Notes: generated by a model from the sequence alone, not told the origin. Shown: positions 46,824 to 57,209, counted from the first letter of the stretch. The stretch is DNA of 64,000 bases from Mycolicibacterium sp. TY81 (GCF_018326285.1 NZ_AP023362.1:1736001-1800000), one strand, 5' to 3'. Numbers and translations: made by a program.

Positions 46824-47520
46824 CGGCCTCCCGCAACGCGGCCACACAGGCGTCACCGAGCACTGTCGGCTCTTCGCCCATCGCATCGAGGGTGACGGTC
46901 CGCAGCGCGGCCCGGGGGGCCGCCACGGCCCACTCCGCGGCGACCGCGACGGGGTGCACGGCGTCGTCGACCGCCCCGGCGACACCCATCGGCACCTGCA
47001 GCTCGGCGAGCTGTTCGCGCGTCGGCCCGCCATAACCGGCCGCTTCTTCCATCGCATCCGGCAGGCCCGGCCACTGTGCCGTCCACGACCGTGTCAGTTC
47101 GTCCGCGAGCCAGTCCGGGCTGCCCGCGCGCATGCCGGCGACCGCCGCATCGAGCCCGATCTCGCGGAGCTGCTGCGCCGAGTAGCGGGCGGCCTGGGCG
47201 GCCGGCGCGCCGTCGGACTCGCCGGTCCAGGCGGGCAGGGCGGCCAGGACGGCGATGCACTGTTCGGGATGCTTGAGCGCCCAGTTCGTGGCGACGGCAG
47301 CGCCCAGGGACACGCCGCCGACGATGATGGGGCCGTGCTGCGCGGCGGCGTCGAGCGCCTCGACATAACCGGCGATCAGGTCGCCCGGCAGCGGCCGCGG
47401 GGCGATCACCACGGCACCCGCTTCGAGCAGGGCGCCGCCGAAGGCCCGGCGGATGTAGTCGTCGTCCGATCCCGTCCCGGGCAGCAGTACCGCGGTCATC
47501 CCTTGCAAGTTGGCCGTCAT
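46810..47520 (-). CDS. Alpha/beta hydrolase (Rv2695-like)
   Basis: A 236-residue alpha/beta hydrolase with LLPGTGSDD near the N-terminus and nucleophile elbow GVSLGA (Ser71). A later VAVAAEWA...-type helix and the C-terminal region lack an obvious second signature. Start uncertain: two ATG codons (47520 and 47499) each sit directly after GAGGG or AAGGG. The 3' end overlaps the DUF3710 gene by 14 bases on the opposite strand. Confidence 0.8.
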   Translation of the reverse strand: MTANLQGMTAVLLPGTGSDDDYIRRAFGGALLEAGAVVIAPRPLPGDLIAGYVEALDAAAQHGPIIVGGVSLGAAVATNWALKHPEQCIAVLAALPAWTGESDGAPAAQAARYSAQQLREIGLDAAVAGMRAGSPDWLADELTRSWTAQWPGLPDAMEEAAGYGGPTREQLAELQVPMGVAGAVDDAVHPVAVAAEWAVAAPRAALRTVTLDAMGEEPTVLGDACVAALREAVSLL

Positions 47521-47705
47521 CCCTCGATGGTGCCCGGCGGCCGGGACGGCGCACGCAAGGGGGTCCGGGCGGGCGTGCCGTCCAGTGAGCGGGATAACGA
47601 AGATATATCCCGTGCCGAAATGGCGAATCGGAACCAAGAGGTCTAGCGTGACGTTGGTTAGATAGCGGGTCCACGGTGGATTCGCAGCAAGTCTCAGGAG
47701 AGACC

Positions 47706-48077
47706 ATGGCTACGGCGGAAGGCTATTTACGCCGACTCACCCGGCGGCTTACCGAGGACCTCGAACAGAGCGATGTCCAGGAGCTGAACGACGAGGCCCT
47801 GAACACCGGCGCCATGCGAGCGGTGGACTGCACGCGCGGACAGGAAGTGACGATGGTCGGCACGCTGCGGTGTGTCGAGACCAACGGCAAGGGCTGTTCG
47901 GGCGGCGTGCGAGCCGAGCTGTTCGACGGCACCGACACGGTCACGCTGGTCTGGTTGGGTCAGCGGCGTATCCCAGGCATCGAATCCGGGCGCACCCTGC
48001 GGGTGCACGGACGACTCGGCAACTTGGACAGCGGGGCCAAAGCGATCTACAACCCGCATTACGAGATTCAGAAGTGA
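47706..48077 (+). CDS. OB-fold nucleic-acid-binding protein (Rv2694c-like)
   Basis: A 123-residue protein. An N-terminal helix is followed by a single OB-fold (QEVTMVGTLRCVE, GVRAELFDGTDTVTLVWLGQRRIPGIESG-type strands, TLRVHGRLGN). These sit in a conserved cluster with DUF3710 and DUF3159. The ATG has CAGGAG 7 bases upstream. Its TGA overlaps the next gene's GTG. Confidence 0.87.
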   Translation: MATAEGYLRRLTRRLTEDLEQSDVQELNDEALNTGAMRAVDCTRGQEVTMVGTLRCVETNGKGCSGGVRAELFDGTDTVTLVWLGQRRIPGIESGRTLRVHGRLGNLDSGAKAIYNPHYEIQK

Positions 48078-48778
48078 CCTTCCCCGACAAGGGGACCGCG
48101 AACGGCGCGCAGGCCGAAGCCGACATCGAGGCCCAGCAGGATGACGGCGACGCCAAACTGACGGCGCACGTCCTGCTGGAGCAGATGGGCGGCCTGAGCG
48201 GCCTCATCTATTCGTCCCTGCCGGTCCTCGTTTTCGTCCCCGTCTCCAGCTTTTTCGGGCTGACCGCCGCGATCTACGCAGCGCTCGGCGTCGCCGCCCT
48301 GGTTCTCATCTGGCGGCTGGCGCGGCGCGAATCGGTGCAGCCGGCGGTGTCGGGCTTCATCGGCGTCGGGATCAGCGCGCTGATCGCCTACGTGATCGGC
48401 GCCTCGAAAGGCTATTTCCTGCTTGGCATCTGGTCATCGCTGATCTATGCCGCGGTGTTCGCGATCTCGATCCTCATCCGGCGCCCCCTGGTCGGCTACG
48501 GCTGGAGCTGGGTCACCGGACACGACCGCAGCTGGCGCGACGTCCGGCGGGCGGTGCTGGCGTTCGACATCGCGACCGCGGTGTGGGCGCTGGTGTTCGG
48601 GGCACGCTTCCTGGTCCAGAACCACCTGTACGGGCTGGACCAGACGGGTCTGCTCGGGGTGGCCCGGATCGCCATGGGCTGGCCGCTCACCGCGGTCGCC
48701 GCGCTGGCGTCCTACCTGGCCATCCGGACGGCCCAGAAGGCCATCCGCGACGCCGAACACCACGTCACCGAGGATTAG
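48074..48778 (+). CDS. DUF3159 membrane protein (Rv2693c-like)
   Basis: A 234-residue protein with five or six hydrophobic helices, a polar N-terminus and the conserved DRSWRDVRRAVLAFDIATAVW-type region (read here around residues 155-175). GTG start overlapping the previous stop indicates coupling. Function unknown. The stop TAG overlaps the ceoC stop on the opposite strand. Confidence 0.86.
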   Translation: MTFPDKGTANGAQAEADIEAQQDDGDAKLTAHVLLEQMGGLSGLIYSSLPVLVFVPVSSFFGLTAAIYAALGVAALVLIWRLARRESVQPAVSGFIGVGISALIAYVIGASKGYFLLGIWSSLIYAAVFAISILIRRPLVGYGWSWVTGHDRSWRDVRRAVLAFDIATAVWALVFGARFLVQNHLYGLDQTGLLGVARIAMGWPLTAVAALASYLAIRTAQKAIRDAEHHVTED

Positions 48779-49434
48779 CCCGGATTCAGCACCTGGTTGC
48801 GCAGCTCCTGCTCGACCTCGGCCACCGCGACGAACAGCAGTTCGTCGCCGCCCTCGAGCGGCTCGTCCGATTCGGGCACGATGACGCGCGGGCCGCGCAG
48901 GATGGTCACCAACGTGGCATCCCGGGGCAGTTGGAGGCGCTTGACGGCCTTGCCGCCCCACGGGGTGTCGTCGGGCAGCGTGATCTCGACCAGGTTGGCC
49001 TGGCCCTTGCGGAAGCTCATCAGCCGGACCAGGTCGCCCACCGACACGGCTTCTTCGACCAGCGACGCCAGCATGCGCGGCGTCGACACGGCGACGTCGA
49101 CGCCCCAGCTGTCGTCGAACAGCCACTCGTTGCGCGGATCGTTGACGCGGGCCACGACGCGGGGGACCGCGAACTCGGTCTTGGCGAGCAGGCTCACCAC
49201 CACGTTGGCCTTGTCGTCGCCGGTGGCGGCGATGACGACGTCGAACTCATGCAGCTTGACGGACTCGAGCAGCGAGATCTCGCAGGCGTCGCCGAGGCGC
49301 CACTGCGCCGCGGGGACGGCGTCGACGTCGATGTGGTCCGGATTGCGTTCCAGCAGCGTCACCTCGTGGTGATCGACCAGTTCCCGCGCGATGGAGCGGC
49401 CGACGGCGCCGGCGCCCGCGATTGCGACCTTCAT
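48775..49434 (-). CDS. ceoC: TrkA-family potassium uptake regulator CeoC
   Basis: A 219-residue RCK protein: N-terminal nucleotide-binding fold (GAGAVGRSIA, ATGDDKANVVVSLLAK) and C-terminal TrkA-C domain (GDLVRLMSF to the end). It gates or regulates K+ transport in response to NAD(H)/ATP or cyclic nucleotides. The ATG MKVAIAG is chosen. It lies 8 bases after ceoB, with which it likely acts. Confidence 0.94.
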   Translation of the reverse strand: MKVAIAGAGAVGRSIARELVDHHEVTLLERNPDHIDVDAVPAAQWRLGDACEISLLESVKLHEFDVVIAATGDDKANVVVSLLAKTEFAVPRVVARVNDPRNEWLFDDSWGVDVAVSTPRMLASLVEEAVSVGDLVRLMSFRKGQANLVEITLPDDTPWGGKAVKRLQLPRDATLVTILRGPRVIVPESDEPLEGGDELLFVAVAEVEQELRNQVLNPG

Positions 49435-49442
49435 GTGCGCTC

Positions 49443-50117
49443 CTAGTGGCTTTCGACGTCGTCGCCGGGCGGCAGTGATGCGATGGCGATGGCTTCGGCG
49501 ACACGGCCCGACACCGCGGCCATGTACACCTGATCGCCGGCCTGGATGACGGTCTTGGCGTCGGGCAGCACGCCGCTGCCGAACCGGATGAGGAACGCGA
49601 CGCGGCCGCCGGTCGCGCCTTCCAGCGCGGTGACGCGGTAGCCGACCCAGTCCTCGTGCAGGGACAGTTCGGTGACGCCGACGTTGCCCGACGGATCGCG
49701 CCACTTGGTGGTCTCGGTCTCGCGGGTCAGCAGATTCAGCAACCGGTCGGTGGTCCACGGCACGGTCGCGATGGTCGGGATGCCCAGACGCTCGTACACC
49801 GCCGCGCGCTTGGCGTCATAGATACGCGCCACGACGCGCTGCACACCGAACGTCTCGCGCGCGACGCGCGCCGAGATGATGTTCGAGTTGTCACCGGAGG
49901 ACACCGCGGCGAAGGCACCGGCCTCTTCGATACCGGCTCGCTCCAGCACATCCCGGTCAAAACCCATGCCCAGCACGCGTTCTCCGGGGAATTCCGGGGA
50001 CAGCCGGTGGAACGCCGTCTTGTCCCGGTCGATCACGGCGACCTCATGGCCGATGCGGGCCAATCCGTCCGCCAGCGATGCGCCAACGCGGCCGCAGCCC
50101 ATCACGACTACTCGCAC
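49443..50117 (-). CDS. ceoB: TrkA-family potassium uptake regulator CeoB
   Basis: A 224-residue RCK protein: GCGRVGASLADGLA and AVSSGDNSNIISARVARE in the N-domain, TrkA-C domain from about residue 140. It forms a pair with ceoC as in M. tuberculosis Rv2691-Rv2692. The divergent neighbour is a KimA-like K+ importer, so the three genes may form one K+ homeostasis unit. Confidence 0.94.
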   Translation of the reverse strand: MRVVVMGCGRVGASLADGLARIGHEVAVIDRDKTAFHRLSPEFPGERVLGMGFDRDVLERAGIEEAGAFAAVSSGDNSNIISARVARETFGVQRVVARIYDAKRAAVYERLGIPTIATVPWTTDRLLNLLTRETETTKWRDPSGNVGVTELSLHEDWVGYRVTALEGATGGRVAFLIRFGSGVLPDAKTVIQAGDQVYMAAVSGRVAEAIAIASLPPGDDVESH

Positions 50118-50221
50118 CAGCCGATCCTTTCTGGGCCGGAAGCCGGCCCTGAAGCGAATTTCATGCCTCAGCTCAGTCCGAACGCTACAACCCGGGCCCT
50201 TGGGGCTTACCCTTGGCTCTC

Positions 50222-52216
50222 GTGTCCAAGCTTTCGACCGCGACGCGCCGGTTGGTCCTCGGCCGACCCTTCCGAAGCGACAAGCTCGCCCACACGTTGC
50301 TGCCCAAACGTATCGCTCTTCCGGTGTTCGCGTCGGATGCGCTGTCGTCGGTGGCCTACGCGCCGGAGGAAATCTTCCTGGTGCTGTCGGTCGCCGGTCT
50401 GTCCGCCTATTCGATGGCGCCTTGGGTCGGTCTCGCAGTGGCCGCAGTCATGCTCATCGTTATCGCCAGTTACCGGCAGAACGTGCATGCCTATCCGTCC
50501 GGTGGCGGCGACTATGAAGTGGTCACGACCAACCTCGGGCACACCGCGGGGTTGACGGTGGCGAGCGCGCTGCTGGTCGACTACGTGCTGACGGTCGCGG
50601 TGTCGACGGCGTCCGCGATGTCCAACATCGGGTCGGCCGTACCGTTCATCGCCCAGAACAAGGTGTTGCTGTCGGTCCTGGCGATCCTGATCCTGGCGTC
50701 ACTGAACCTGCGCGGCATCCGGGAATCGGGTACTGCCTTCGCGATTCCCACCTACGCCTTCATGATCGGCATGTACATCATGTTGGCCTGGGGCTTCATC
50801 CAGATCTTCGTGCTGGGCCACCCGCTGCGGGCCGAGTCCGCCGGTTTCACCATCAAGTCCGAGCACGGCGACGTGCTGGGCTTCGCGATGGTCTTCCTTG
50901 TGGCCCGGGCGTTCTCGTCGGGCTGTGCCGCCCTCACGGGTGTGGAAGCCATCAGCAACGGCGTCCCGGCGTTCCAGAAGCCCAAGTCGCGCAACGCCGC
51001 AACGACGCTGCTGCTGCTCGGCGCCATCGCGGTGTCGTTGTTCATGGGCATCATCGTGCTGGCGAAGCAGATCGGCCTGAAGATGGCCGACAGCGTCGAC
51101 CAGCTGGAGGGCGCGCCCGCCGACTACCACCAGAAGACGGTCGTCACCCAGCTGGCCGAGGCGGTGTTCCAGGGCTTCCCGGTGGGGCTCTATCTGATCG
51201 CCGGTGTCACGGCGCTGATCCTGGTGCTGGCCGCCAACACCGCGTTCAACGGTTTCCCGGTGCTGGGCTCGATCCTGGCGCAGGACCGCTACCTGCCGCG
51301 GCAGCTGCACACCCGCGGTGACCGGCTCGCGTTCTCCAACGGCATCCTGTTCCTCGCGTTCGCCGCCATCGCCTTCGTGGTGGCGTTCAACGCCGAGGTC
51401 ACGGCGCTGATCCAGCTGTACATCGTCGGCGTGTTCGTGTCGTTCACACTGAGCCAGATCGGCATGGTGCGGCACTGGAACCGGTTGCTGCGCACCGAGA
51501 CCGAAGCGTCCGAGCGTCGCCGCATGCAGCGCGCGCGGGTCGTCAACACCATCGGATTCATCTGCACGGGCGCCGTGCTGCTCGTGGTCATCGTGACGAA
51601 GTTCCTGGCCGGCGCGTGGATCGCGATCCTGGCGATGAGCCTGCTGTTCGTCCTCATGAAGGCGATCCACAAGCACTACGACACCGTCGCCCAGGAGCTG
51701 CGCTCCCAATCGGGGCCGGACGAGGACGTCGTGCTGCCCAGCCGAAACCACGCCGTCGTGCTGGTGTCCAATCTGCACCTGCCGACGCTGCGGGCCCTGG
51801 CCTACGCGAAGGCGACCCGCCCGGATGTCCTGGAGGCCATCACCGTCAGCGTCGACGACGCCGAGACCCGCGAGCTGGTGCACAAGTGGGAAGACAGCGA
51901 CGTGTCGGTACCGCTCAAGGTCATCGCCTCGCCGTACCGCGAGATCACCAGGCCCATCCTCGATTACGTCAAGCGCATCACGGCCGAGTCGAAGCGCACC
52001 GTCGTGACGGTGTTCATCCCGGAGTACGTGGTGGGCCACTGGTGGGAGCACATCCTGCACAACCAGAGCGCGCTGCGCCTCAAGGGCAGGCTGCTGTTCA
52101 TCCCGAACGTGATGGTGACTTCCGTTCCGTGGCAGCTGAATTCGTCCGAACGCGTGAAGGTGACCATGACGCCGGGCTCGGCGCCCGGTGACACCCGACG
52201 GGGCATCATCGAGTGA
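50222..52216 (+). CDS. APC-superfamily transporter of the KimA (potassium importer) type
   Basis: A 664-residue protein with about 12 membrane helices (residues 40-480) and a cytosolic C-terminal domain of about 180 residues. It is usually labelled an amino-acid permease (Rv2690c), but several stretches match Bacillus KimA/YdaO as I recall it: SSVAYAPEEI, YPSGGGDYEVV, AFSSGCAALTGVEAISN, LVLAANTAFNGFP and, in the cytosolic part, HWWEHILHNQSALRL. The GTG giving MSKLSTATRR is preferred to an upstream TTG because it aligns with mycobacterial homologs. Potassium transport is inferred. Confidence 0.85.
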   Translation: MSKLSTATRRLVLGRPFRSDKLAHTLLPKRIALPVFASDALSSVAYAPEEIFLVLSVAGLSAYSMAPWVGLAVAAVMLIVIASYRQNVHAYPSGGGDYEVVTTNLGHTAGLTVASALLVDYVLTVAVSTASAMSNIGSAVPFIAQNKVLLSVLAILILASLNLRGIRESGTAFAIPTYAFMIGMYIMLAWGFIQIFVLGHPLRAESAGFTIKSEHGDVLGFAMVFLVARAFSSGCAALTGVEAISNGVPAFQKPKSRNAATTLLLLGAIAVSLFMGIIVLAKQIGLKMADSVDQLEGAPADYHQKTVVTQLAEAVFQGFPVGLYLIAGVTALILVLAANTAFNGFPVLGSILAQDRYLPRQLHTRGDRLAFSNGILFLAFAAIAFVVAFNAEVTALIQLYIVGVFVSFTLSQIGMVRHWNRLLRTETEASERRRMQRARVVNTIGFICTGAVLLVVIVTKFLAGAWIAILAMSLLFVLMKAIHKHYDTVAQELRSQSGPDEDVVLPSRNHAVVLVSNLHLPTLRALAYAKATRPDVLEAITVSVDDAETRELVHKWEDSDVSVPLKVIASPYREITRPILDYVKRITAESKRTVVTVFIPEYVVGHWWEHILHNQSALRLKGRLLFIPNVMVTSVPWQLNSSERVKVTMTPGSAPGDTRRGIIE

Positions 52217-53412
52217 GTGAAGTAACACTGACCGTGGGCCCGCCGGCCAACGGTGGCAGCTGCGTCGCGCGCCACGACGGCCGCGTGATCTTCGTCCGCC
52301 ATGCCCTGCCGGGCGAGGTGGTGCGCGCCGAGGTGACATCCGAGCGCGGGTCGTACTGGCACGCCGACGCTGTCGAGGTGCTCGAGCCTTCGCCCGACCG
52401 GGTGGCATCACTGTGCGCGATCGCCGGTGCACAGGGATCCGGTTGCTGCGACCTGGCTTTCGTCGATCCCGCCGCGGCGCGGCGGCTCAAGGGCGAGGTG
52501 GTGGCCAATCAGCTGGCGCGCCTGGGCGGCTATGAGGCGGGCGACCTCGTCGCCGAAGAGGTCGGCACCGTCGGCCCGACCGGGTGGCGTACCCGGGTGC
52601 GTCTGGAGGTCGGCGCGGACGGCCGCGCCGGGTTCCACCGGTATCACAGCGACGAACTGGTGACCGACCTGTCGTGTGCCCAGGTGCCGGCCGGGATGTT
52701 GGACGATCTGCCGTTGCAACCGCCCGGCGCGCACCTGCATGTCGTGCTGGACGACGCCGGACACCGGCACGTCGTGCGGTCCGTTCCGCACGCCAAGAAG
52801 GGCGCGGGCAAGAACGCCAAACGCGGCCTGACCGAGGTGGTCTCGGGCGAGTACGAGGCCGTGCAGCGCGTCGGCGATCGGGAATGGCGCGTGCCCGTGA
52901 CGGCGTTCTGGCAGTCCCATCGTGATGCCGCCACCACCTACAGTGCGCTGGTCGCCGAGTGGGCGGAGCTGTCCGAGGGGCAGACGGCATGGGATTTGTA
53001 CGGCGGCGCAGGCGTTTTCGCGGCGGCACTGGCCGGCGCGGTGGGGGAGTCGGGTCACGTGCTGACGGTCGACACGTCGCGCGGATCGGCGCGCGCCGCC
53101 CGGGCCGCGCTGGGCGACCTGGGCAGCGTCGAGGTGCTGACCGATTCGGTGCGCCGGGCGCTGGGCACCCAGCGGGTGGCGGCCGACGTCGCGGTGCTGG
53201 ACCCGCCCCGGACCGGCGCCGGGCACGAGGTCATCGATCAGCTGGCCGCTGCAGGGGTGCCCCGCGTGATCCACATCGGTTGTGAGGCAGCCTCTTTCGC
53301 GCGCGACATCGGTCTCTACCGTGGACACGGTTACGAGGTGGCGAACCTGCGGGTTTTCGACTCGTTCCCGCTGACGCACCACGTCGAGTGTGTGGCGCTG
53401 CTGACCCGCTAG
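52213..53412 (+). CDS. RNA m5U methyltransferase (TrmA/RlmC/RlmD family)
   Basis: A 399-residue class I methyltransferase: N-terminal TRAM domain (GGSCVARHDGRVIFVRHALPGE), a Cys cluster (GSGCCDLAF) that may hold an Fe-S centre, AFWQSH, SAM-binding YGGAGVFAAALA, DPPRTG, and IGCEAASFARD in place of the usual SCNP with the catalytic Cys retained. It probably methylates uridine in rRNA or tRNA. Coupled to the transporter gene by a GTGA overlap. Confidence 0.88.
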   Translation: MSEVTLTVGPPANGGSCVARHDGRVIFVRHALPGEVVRAEVTSERGSYWHADAVEVLEPSPDRVASLCAIAGAQGSGCCDLAFVDPAAARRLKGEVVANQLARLGGYEAGDLVAEEVGTVGPTGWRTRVRLEVGADGRAGFHRYHSDELVTDLSCAQVPAGMLDDLPLQPPGAHLHVVLDDAGHRHVVRSVPHAKKGAGKNAKRGLTEVVSGEYEAVQRVGDREWRVPVTAFWQSHRDAATTYSALVAEWAELSEGQTAWDLYGGAGVFAAALAGAVGESGHVLTVDTSRGSARAARAALGDLGSVEVLTDSVRRALGTQRVAADVAVLDPPRTGAGHEVIDQLAAAGVPRVIHIGCEAASFARDIGLYRGHGYEVANLRVFDSFPLTHHVECVALLTR

Positions 53413-53439
53413 CGGTTTCGGAAGTAGAAGGGCTGCCTG

Positions 53440-53889
53440 ATGGCCACCGTGGATGTGTCTGTGGAATGCGTCATTGCGCGACCCCGCGGTGTCGTGGCCG
53501 CCTACGCCGCCGAACCCGACAACGCCCCGCAGTGGTACGTCAACATCCGGTCCGCGCGCTGGGTCACCGCCCGACCGTTGGCGGTCGGGTCGCAATTCAC
53601 CTTCACCGCCTCGTTTCTGCGCCGGACGTTGACGTACACCTACGAGGTCGTGGAGTTGGTTCCCGACCGCCGTCTCGTCATGCGTACCGCCGAAGGCCCG
53701 TTTCCGATGGAAACCGTCTACGAGTGGACCGATGTCGACGCGCAGACCACGCGGATGCGGCTGCGCAATCGCGGTGCGCCGAGCGGTTTCTCGCGCCTCG
53801 TCGCGCCGCTGATGGCTCCGGCGATGAAGCGCGCCACCACCAATGACCTCAAGCGGTTGAAGACCATCCTCGAATCTGAGGTCACGTAG
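53440..53889 (+). CDS. SRPBCC family protein (polyketide cyclase/dehydrase-like)
   Basis: A 149-residue START/Bet v1-like fold: [20 protein letters not shown] in NAPQWY, a long C-terminal helix after MRLRNRG. Such proteins bind hydrophobic ligands; the ligand is unknown. The ATG is preceded by AGAAGGGCTGCCTG. Confidence 0.85.
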   Translation: MATVDVSVECVIARPRGVVAAYAAEPDNAPQWYVNIRSARWVTARPLAVGSQFTFTASFLRRTLTYTYEVVELVPDRRLVMRTAEGPFPMETVYEWTDVDAQTTRMRLRNRGAPSGFSRLVAPLMAPAMKRATTNDLKRLKTILESEVT

Positions 53890-53996
53890 CGCAGCGACGC
53901 GGACCGCTGTCGGTGCTCGGCCCGGCTGCTAACTTAGCGGGCAGGTGTGCCGGGAAGCCTGGTCGGCGCCGTTCAACGCTGCCCAGGGGAGTCCCG

Positions 53997-55274
53997 ATGA
54001 CCAACCGCAACACGCGCCGGCGCCTGCTGACCCGGGGCAGCTGGCCCGAAGCCCAGCGGTTCACCGAGATTCTCCGCAAGGAGACCGTCGGCGGCATCCT
54101 GCTGTTACTGGCTGCCGGCGTCGCCCTGGTGTGGGCCAATTCGCCTGCCGCGCACAGCTATCACGCACTGTCCGAGTTCGCGGTCGGCCCGGCGTCGTGG
54201 CATCTGCACCTGAGCCTCTCGGCCTGGGCGGCCGACGGGCTCCTGGCGGTCTTCTTCTTCGTCGTCGGTGTCGAGCTCAAGCGCGAATTCGTCGCGGGCG
54301 ACCTGCGCGATCCGGCGCGCGCCGCGCTGCCCATCGCAGCGGCCGTCGGTGGCATGGCGGCACCCGCCGCCATCTTCGTGGGCCTGAACCTGGCGCTCGG
54401 GCACCCCGAGAATCTGGACGGCTGGGCGGTGCCGATCGCGACCGACATCGCCTTCGCCCTTGCGGTCCTGGCCGTCATCTCCACACATCTGCCCACCGCG
54501 CTGCGCACGTTCCTGCTGACGCTCGCCGTGGTCGACGACCTCCTGGCCATCATCGTCATCGCGTGCTTCTACACCGATCACCTCAATCCCACGGCGCTGG
54601 CGCTGGCCGTCATCCCCGGTGGGTTGTTCGTCGCGGCCGTGCAGCGCGGCATCCGGCACTGGTGGCTGCTGCTGCCGCTGGCCGTGGCGACCTGGGCCCT
54701 GGTGCACGCGAGCGGCATCCATGCCACGGTGGCCGGCGTGCTGCTCGGGTTCGGGGTACCCGTTCTGGGCAAGCACGCCTCGGCCGAGGCGTTCGAGCAC
54801 GCGCTGCGGCCGCTGTCCGCCGGGGTGGCGGTGCCGGTCTTCGCGTTTTTCGCGGCGGGCGTCAGCGTCGGTGGCTGGCCCGGCCTGGTGGACGCGATCA
54901 CCCATCCGGTGACGGGCGGCGTCCTGCTGGGGTTGGTGTTCGGCAAAGCCATCGGTGTGTTCAGCACCACATTCCTGCTGGCGCGATTCACCGGCGCCGA
55001 ACTCGACGAGGGCCTGGGCTGGCTGGACGTCGCCGGGGTGGCGATGCTGGCCGGGATCGGCTTCACGGTCTCGCTGCTGATCGGTGAGCTGGCGTTCGGT
55101 ACCGGCACGGCCACCGGCGCCGATGCCAAGATCGGCGTGCTCGCCGGTTCGGTGATCGCCGGGATGCTGGCCGCGGTCGTGCTGCTGTCGCGCAACGCCG
55201 CATACCGCCGGATCCACGAACGTGAGACCGCCGACGACGACGGCGACGGTGTGCCGGACATCTATCAGCCTTGA
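53997..55274 (+). CDS. nhaA: Na+/H+ antiporter NhaA
   Basis: A 425-residue antiporter with about 12 membrane helices. The conserved Asp150 ([12 protein letters not shown]) and the Asp180-Asp181 pair ([10 protein letters not shown]) that carry ions in E. coli NhaA are present. [16 protein letters not shown] matches the family's cytosolic loop. The short tail ends in an acidic DDDGDGVPD motif that resembles a calcium-binding loop. The ATG has GGGGA upstream. Confidence 0.94.
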   Translation: MTNRNTRRRLLTRGSWPEAQRFTEILRKETVGGILLLLAAGVALVWANSPAAHSYHALSEFAVGPASWHLHLSLSAWAADGLLAVFFFVVGVELKREFVAGDLRDPARAALPIAAAVGGMAAPAAIFVGLNLALGHPENLDGWAVPIATDIAFALAVLAVISTHLPTALRTFLLTLAVVDDLLAIIVIACFYTDHLNPTALALAVIPGGLFVAAVQRGIRHWWLLLPLAVATWALVHASGIHATVAGVLLGFGVPVLGKHASAEAFEHALRPLSAGVAVPVFAFFAAGVSVGGWPGLVDAITHPVTGGVLLGLVFGKAIGVFSTTFLLARFTGAELDEGLGWLDVAGVAMLAGIGFTVSLLIGELAFGTGTATGADAKIGVLAGSVIAGMLAAVVLLSRNAAYRRIHERETADDDGDGVPDIYQP

Positions 55275-55310
55275 CCGGCTCTACCCGGGGTGCGTGCGTA
55301 GACTGTCGGA

Positions 55311-57209
55311 ATGCTTGAACAGGTCCGCGGCCCAGCTGATCTGGCGCACCTGTCGCAGCCTCAGCTGACGGAACTTGCCGCCGAGATCAGGGAATTCCTG
55401 GTGCACAAGGTGGCCGCCACCGGCGGGCATCTGGGCCCCAACCTGGGCGTCGTGGAGCTGACGCTCGCCCTGCACCGCGTCTTCGATTCGCCGCACGATC
55501 CGATCATCTTCGACACCGGTCACCAGGCCTATGTCCACAAGATGCTGACCGGCCGGTGCCCGGACTTCGAGACCCTGCGCATGAAGGGCGGCCTGTCCGG
55601 CTACCCGTGCCGCGCCGAGAGCGAACACGATTGGGTCGAGTCGAGCCACGCCAGCACCGCGCTGTCCTACGCCGACGGCCTGGCCAAGGCCTTCGAACTC
55701 TCCGGCTACCGGAACCGGCACGTCGTCGCCGTTGTTGGCGACGGCGCGCTCACCGGCGGTATGTGCTGGGAGGCGCTCAACAACATCGCGGCCGCCAACC
55801 GGCCCATCGTCATCGTCGTCAACGACAACGGGCGCAGCTACGCGCCGACCATCGGCGGCCTGGCCGACCACTTCGCGGCACTGCGCCTGCAGCCCGGCTA
55901 CGAGAAGGCACTGGAGCGGGGCAAGCACGCGCTGCGCGGCGTGCCCGTCGTCGGCGAGTTCTGCTACCAGTGCGTGCACAGCATCAAGGCCGGCATCAAG
56001 GACGCGCTGGCACCGCAGGCACTGTTCACCGATCTGGGGCTCAAGTACGTCGGGCCCATCGACGGGCACGACGAGCACGCCGTCGAGGCGGCGCTGCGGC
56101 ATGCCCGCGGGTTCAACGCGCCGGTGATCGTGCACGTCGTCACCCGCAAGGGCATGGGTTACTCGCACGCGGAGAACGACGAAGCCGAGCAGATGCACTC
56201 GACCGGCATCATCGACCCGCACACCGGGCGGTCCACGGCCGAGTCGGTGCTGGGCTGGACGTCGGTGTTCTCCGAGGAGCTGATCAAGCAGGCCACCAAG
56301 CGGCGCGACATCGTCGCGATCACCGCGGCCATGCCGGGGCCGACGGGCCTGTCGGCGTTCCGGCAGCGTTTCCCGGACCGGTTCTTCGACGTCGGTATCG
56401 CCGAGCAGCACGCGATGACGTCGGCCGCGGGTCTGGCGATGGGCGGCATGCACCCCGTCGTCGCCATCTACTCGACATTCCTGAACCGGGCGTTCGACCA
56501 GATCATGATGGACGTGGCGCTGCACAAGCTGCCCGTCACCATGGTTCTCGACCGGGCCGGCATCACCGGCAATGACGGTGCCAGCCACAACGGCATGTGG
56601 GACATGTCGATGCTCGGCATCGTGCCCGGCATGCAGGTCGCCGCACCGCGCGATGCCGCCCGGCTGCGTGAGGAACTCGGCGAGGCGCTTGCGGTCTCTG
56701 ACGGACCCACCGCGGTACGGTTCCCGAAAGGCGCTGTCGGCGAAGATATTCCGGCCGTCCGCCGCCAGCACGGCGTCGACATCCTGACCGAGCCCGCCGA
56801 CGGCCTGTCCGACGACGTGCTGCTCGTCGCCGTCGGCGCGTTCGCCCGCATGGCGCTCGTGGTCGCCGACCGGTTGCGCAAGCAGGGCATCGGTGTGACG
56901 GTCGTCGACCCCCGCTGGGTGCTGCCGGTCCCGGCGGCCATCGCCGACCTGGCCCGGGCCCACAAACTCGTTGTGACGCTTGAGGACAACGGTGTCGCCG
57001 GCGGCATCGGCTCTGCGGTGTCGGCGTCGCTGCGTCGCGCCGAGATCGACGTGCCATGCCGCGACGTCGGCGTGCCCCAGGAGTTCCAGGACCACGCCAG
57101 CCGCAGCGAGGTGCTGATGTCCATCGGCCTGACCGACCAGGACATCGCCCGCCAGGTCACCGGCTGGGTCGCCGCCCTCGGCAGCTCGGTCGACATCGCC
57201 TCCCAGTAG
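55311..57209 (+). CDS. dxs: 1-deoxy-D-xylulose-5-phosphate synthase
   Basis: A 632-residue thiamine-diphosphate enzyme, first step of the MEP isoprenoid pathway. ThDP/Mg motif GDGALTGG at 143-150 continues to NDNGRS; conserved His40 and His71 are present; transketolase central domain [14 protein letters not shown] and C-terminal domain (VTLEDN) follow. Supplies precursors for menaquinone, carotenoids and decaprenyl carriers. It is the last gene of the conserved block; the next genes are accessory. Confidence 0.97.
   Translation: MLEQVRGPADLAHLSQPQLTELAAEIREFLVHKVAATGGHLGPNLGVVELTLALHRVFDSPHDPIIFDTGHQAYVHKMLTGRCPDFETLRMKGGLSGYPCRAESEHDWVESSHASTALSYADGLAKAFELSGYRNRHVVAVVGDGALTGGMCWEALNNIAAANRPIVIVVNDNGRSYAPTIGGLADHFAALRLQPGYEKALERGKHALRGVPVVGEFCYQCVHSIKAGIKDALAPQALFTDLGLKYVGPIDGHDEHAVEAALRHARGFNAPVIVHVVTRKGMGYSHAENDEAEQMHSTGIIDPHTGRSTAESVLGWTSVFSEELIKQATKRRDIVAITAAMPGPTGLSAFRQRFPDRFFDVGIAEQHAMTSAAGLAMGGMHPVVAIYSTFLNRAFDQIMMDVALHKLPVTMVLDRAGITGNDGASHNGMWDMSMLGIVPGMQVAAPRDAARLREELGEALAVSDGPTAVRFPKGAVGEDIPAVRRQHGVDILTEPADGLSDDVLLVAVGAFARMALVVADRLRKQGIGVTVVDPRWVLPVPAAIADLARAHKLVVTLEDNGVAGGIGSAVSASLRRAEIDVPCRDVGVPQEFQDHASRSEVLMSIGLTDQDIARQVTGWVAALGSSVDIASQ

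Noticed and set aside
50118..50221. ydaO-type (c-di-AMP) riboswitch before the KimA-like gene
   Set aside because: The leader is only about 100 bases and I could not recognise the conserved ydaO core.
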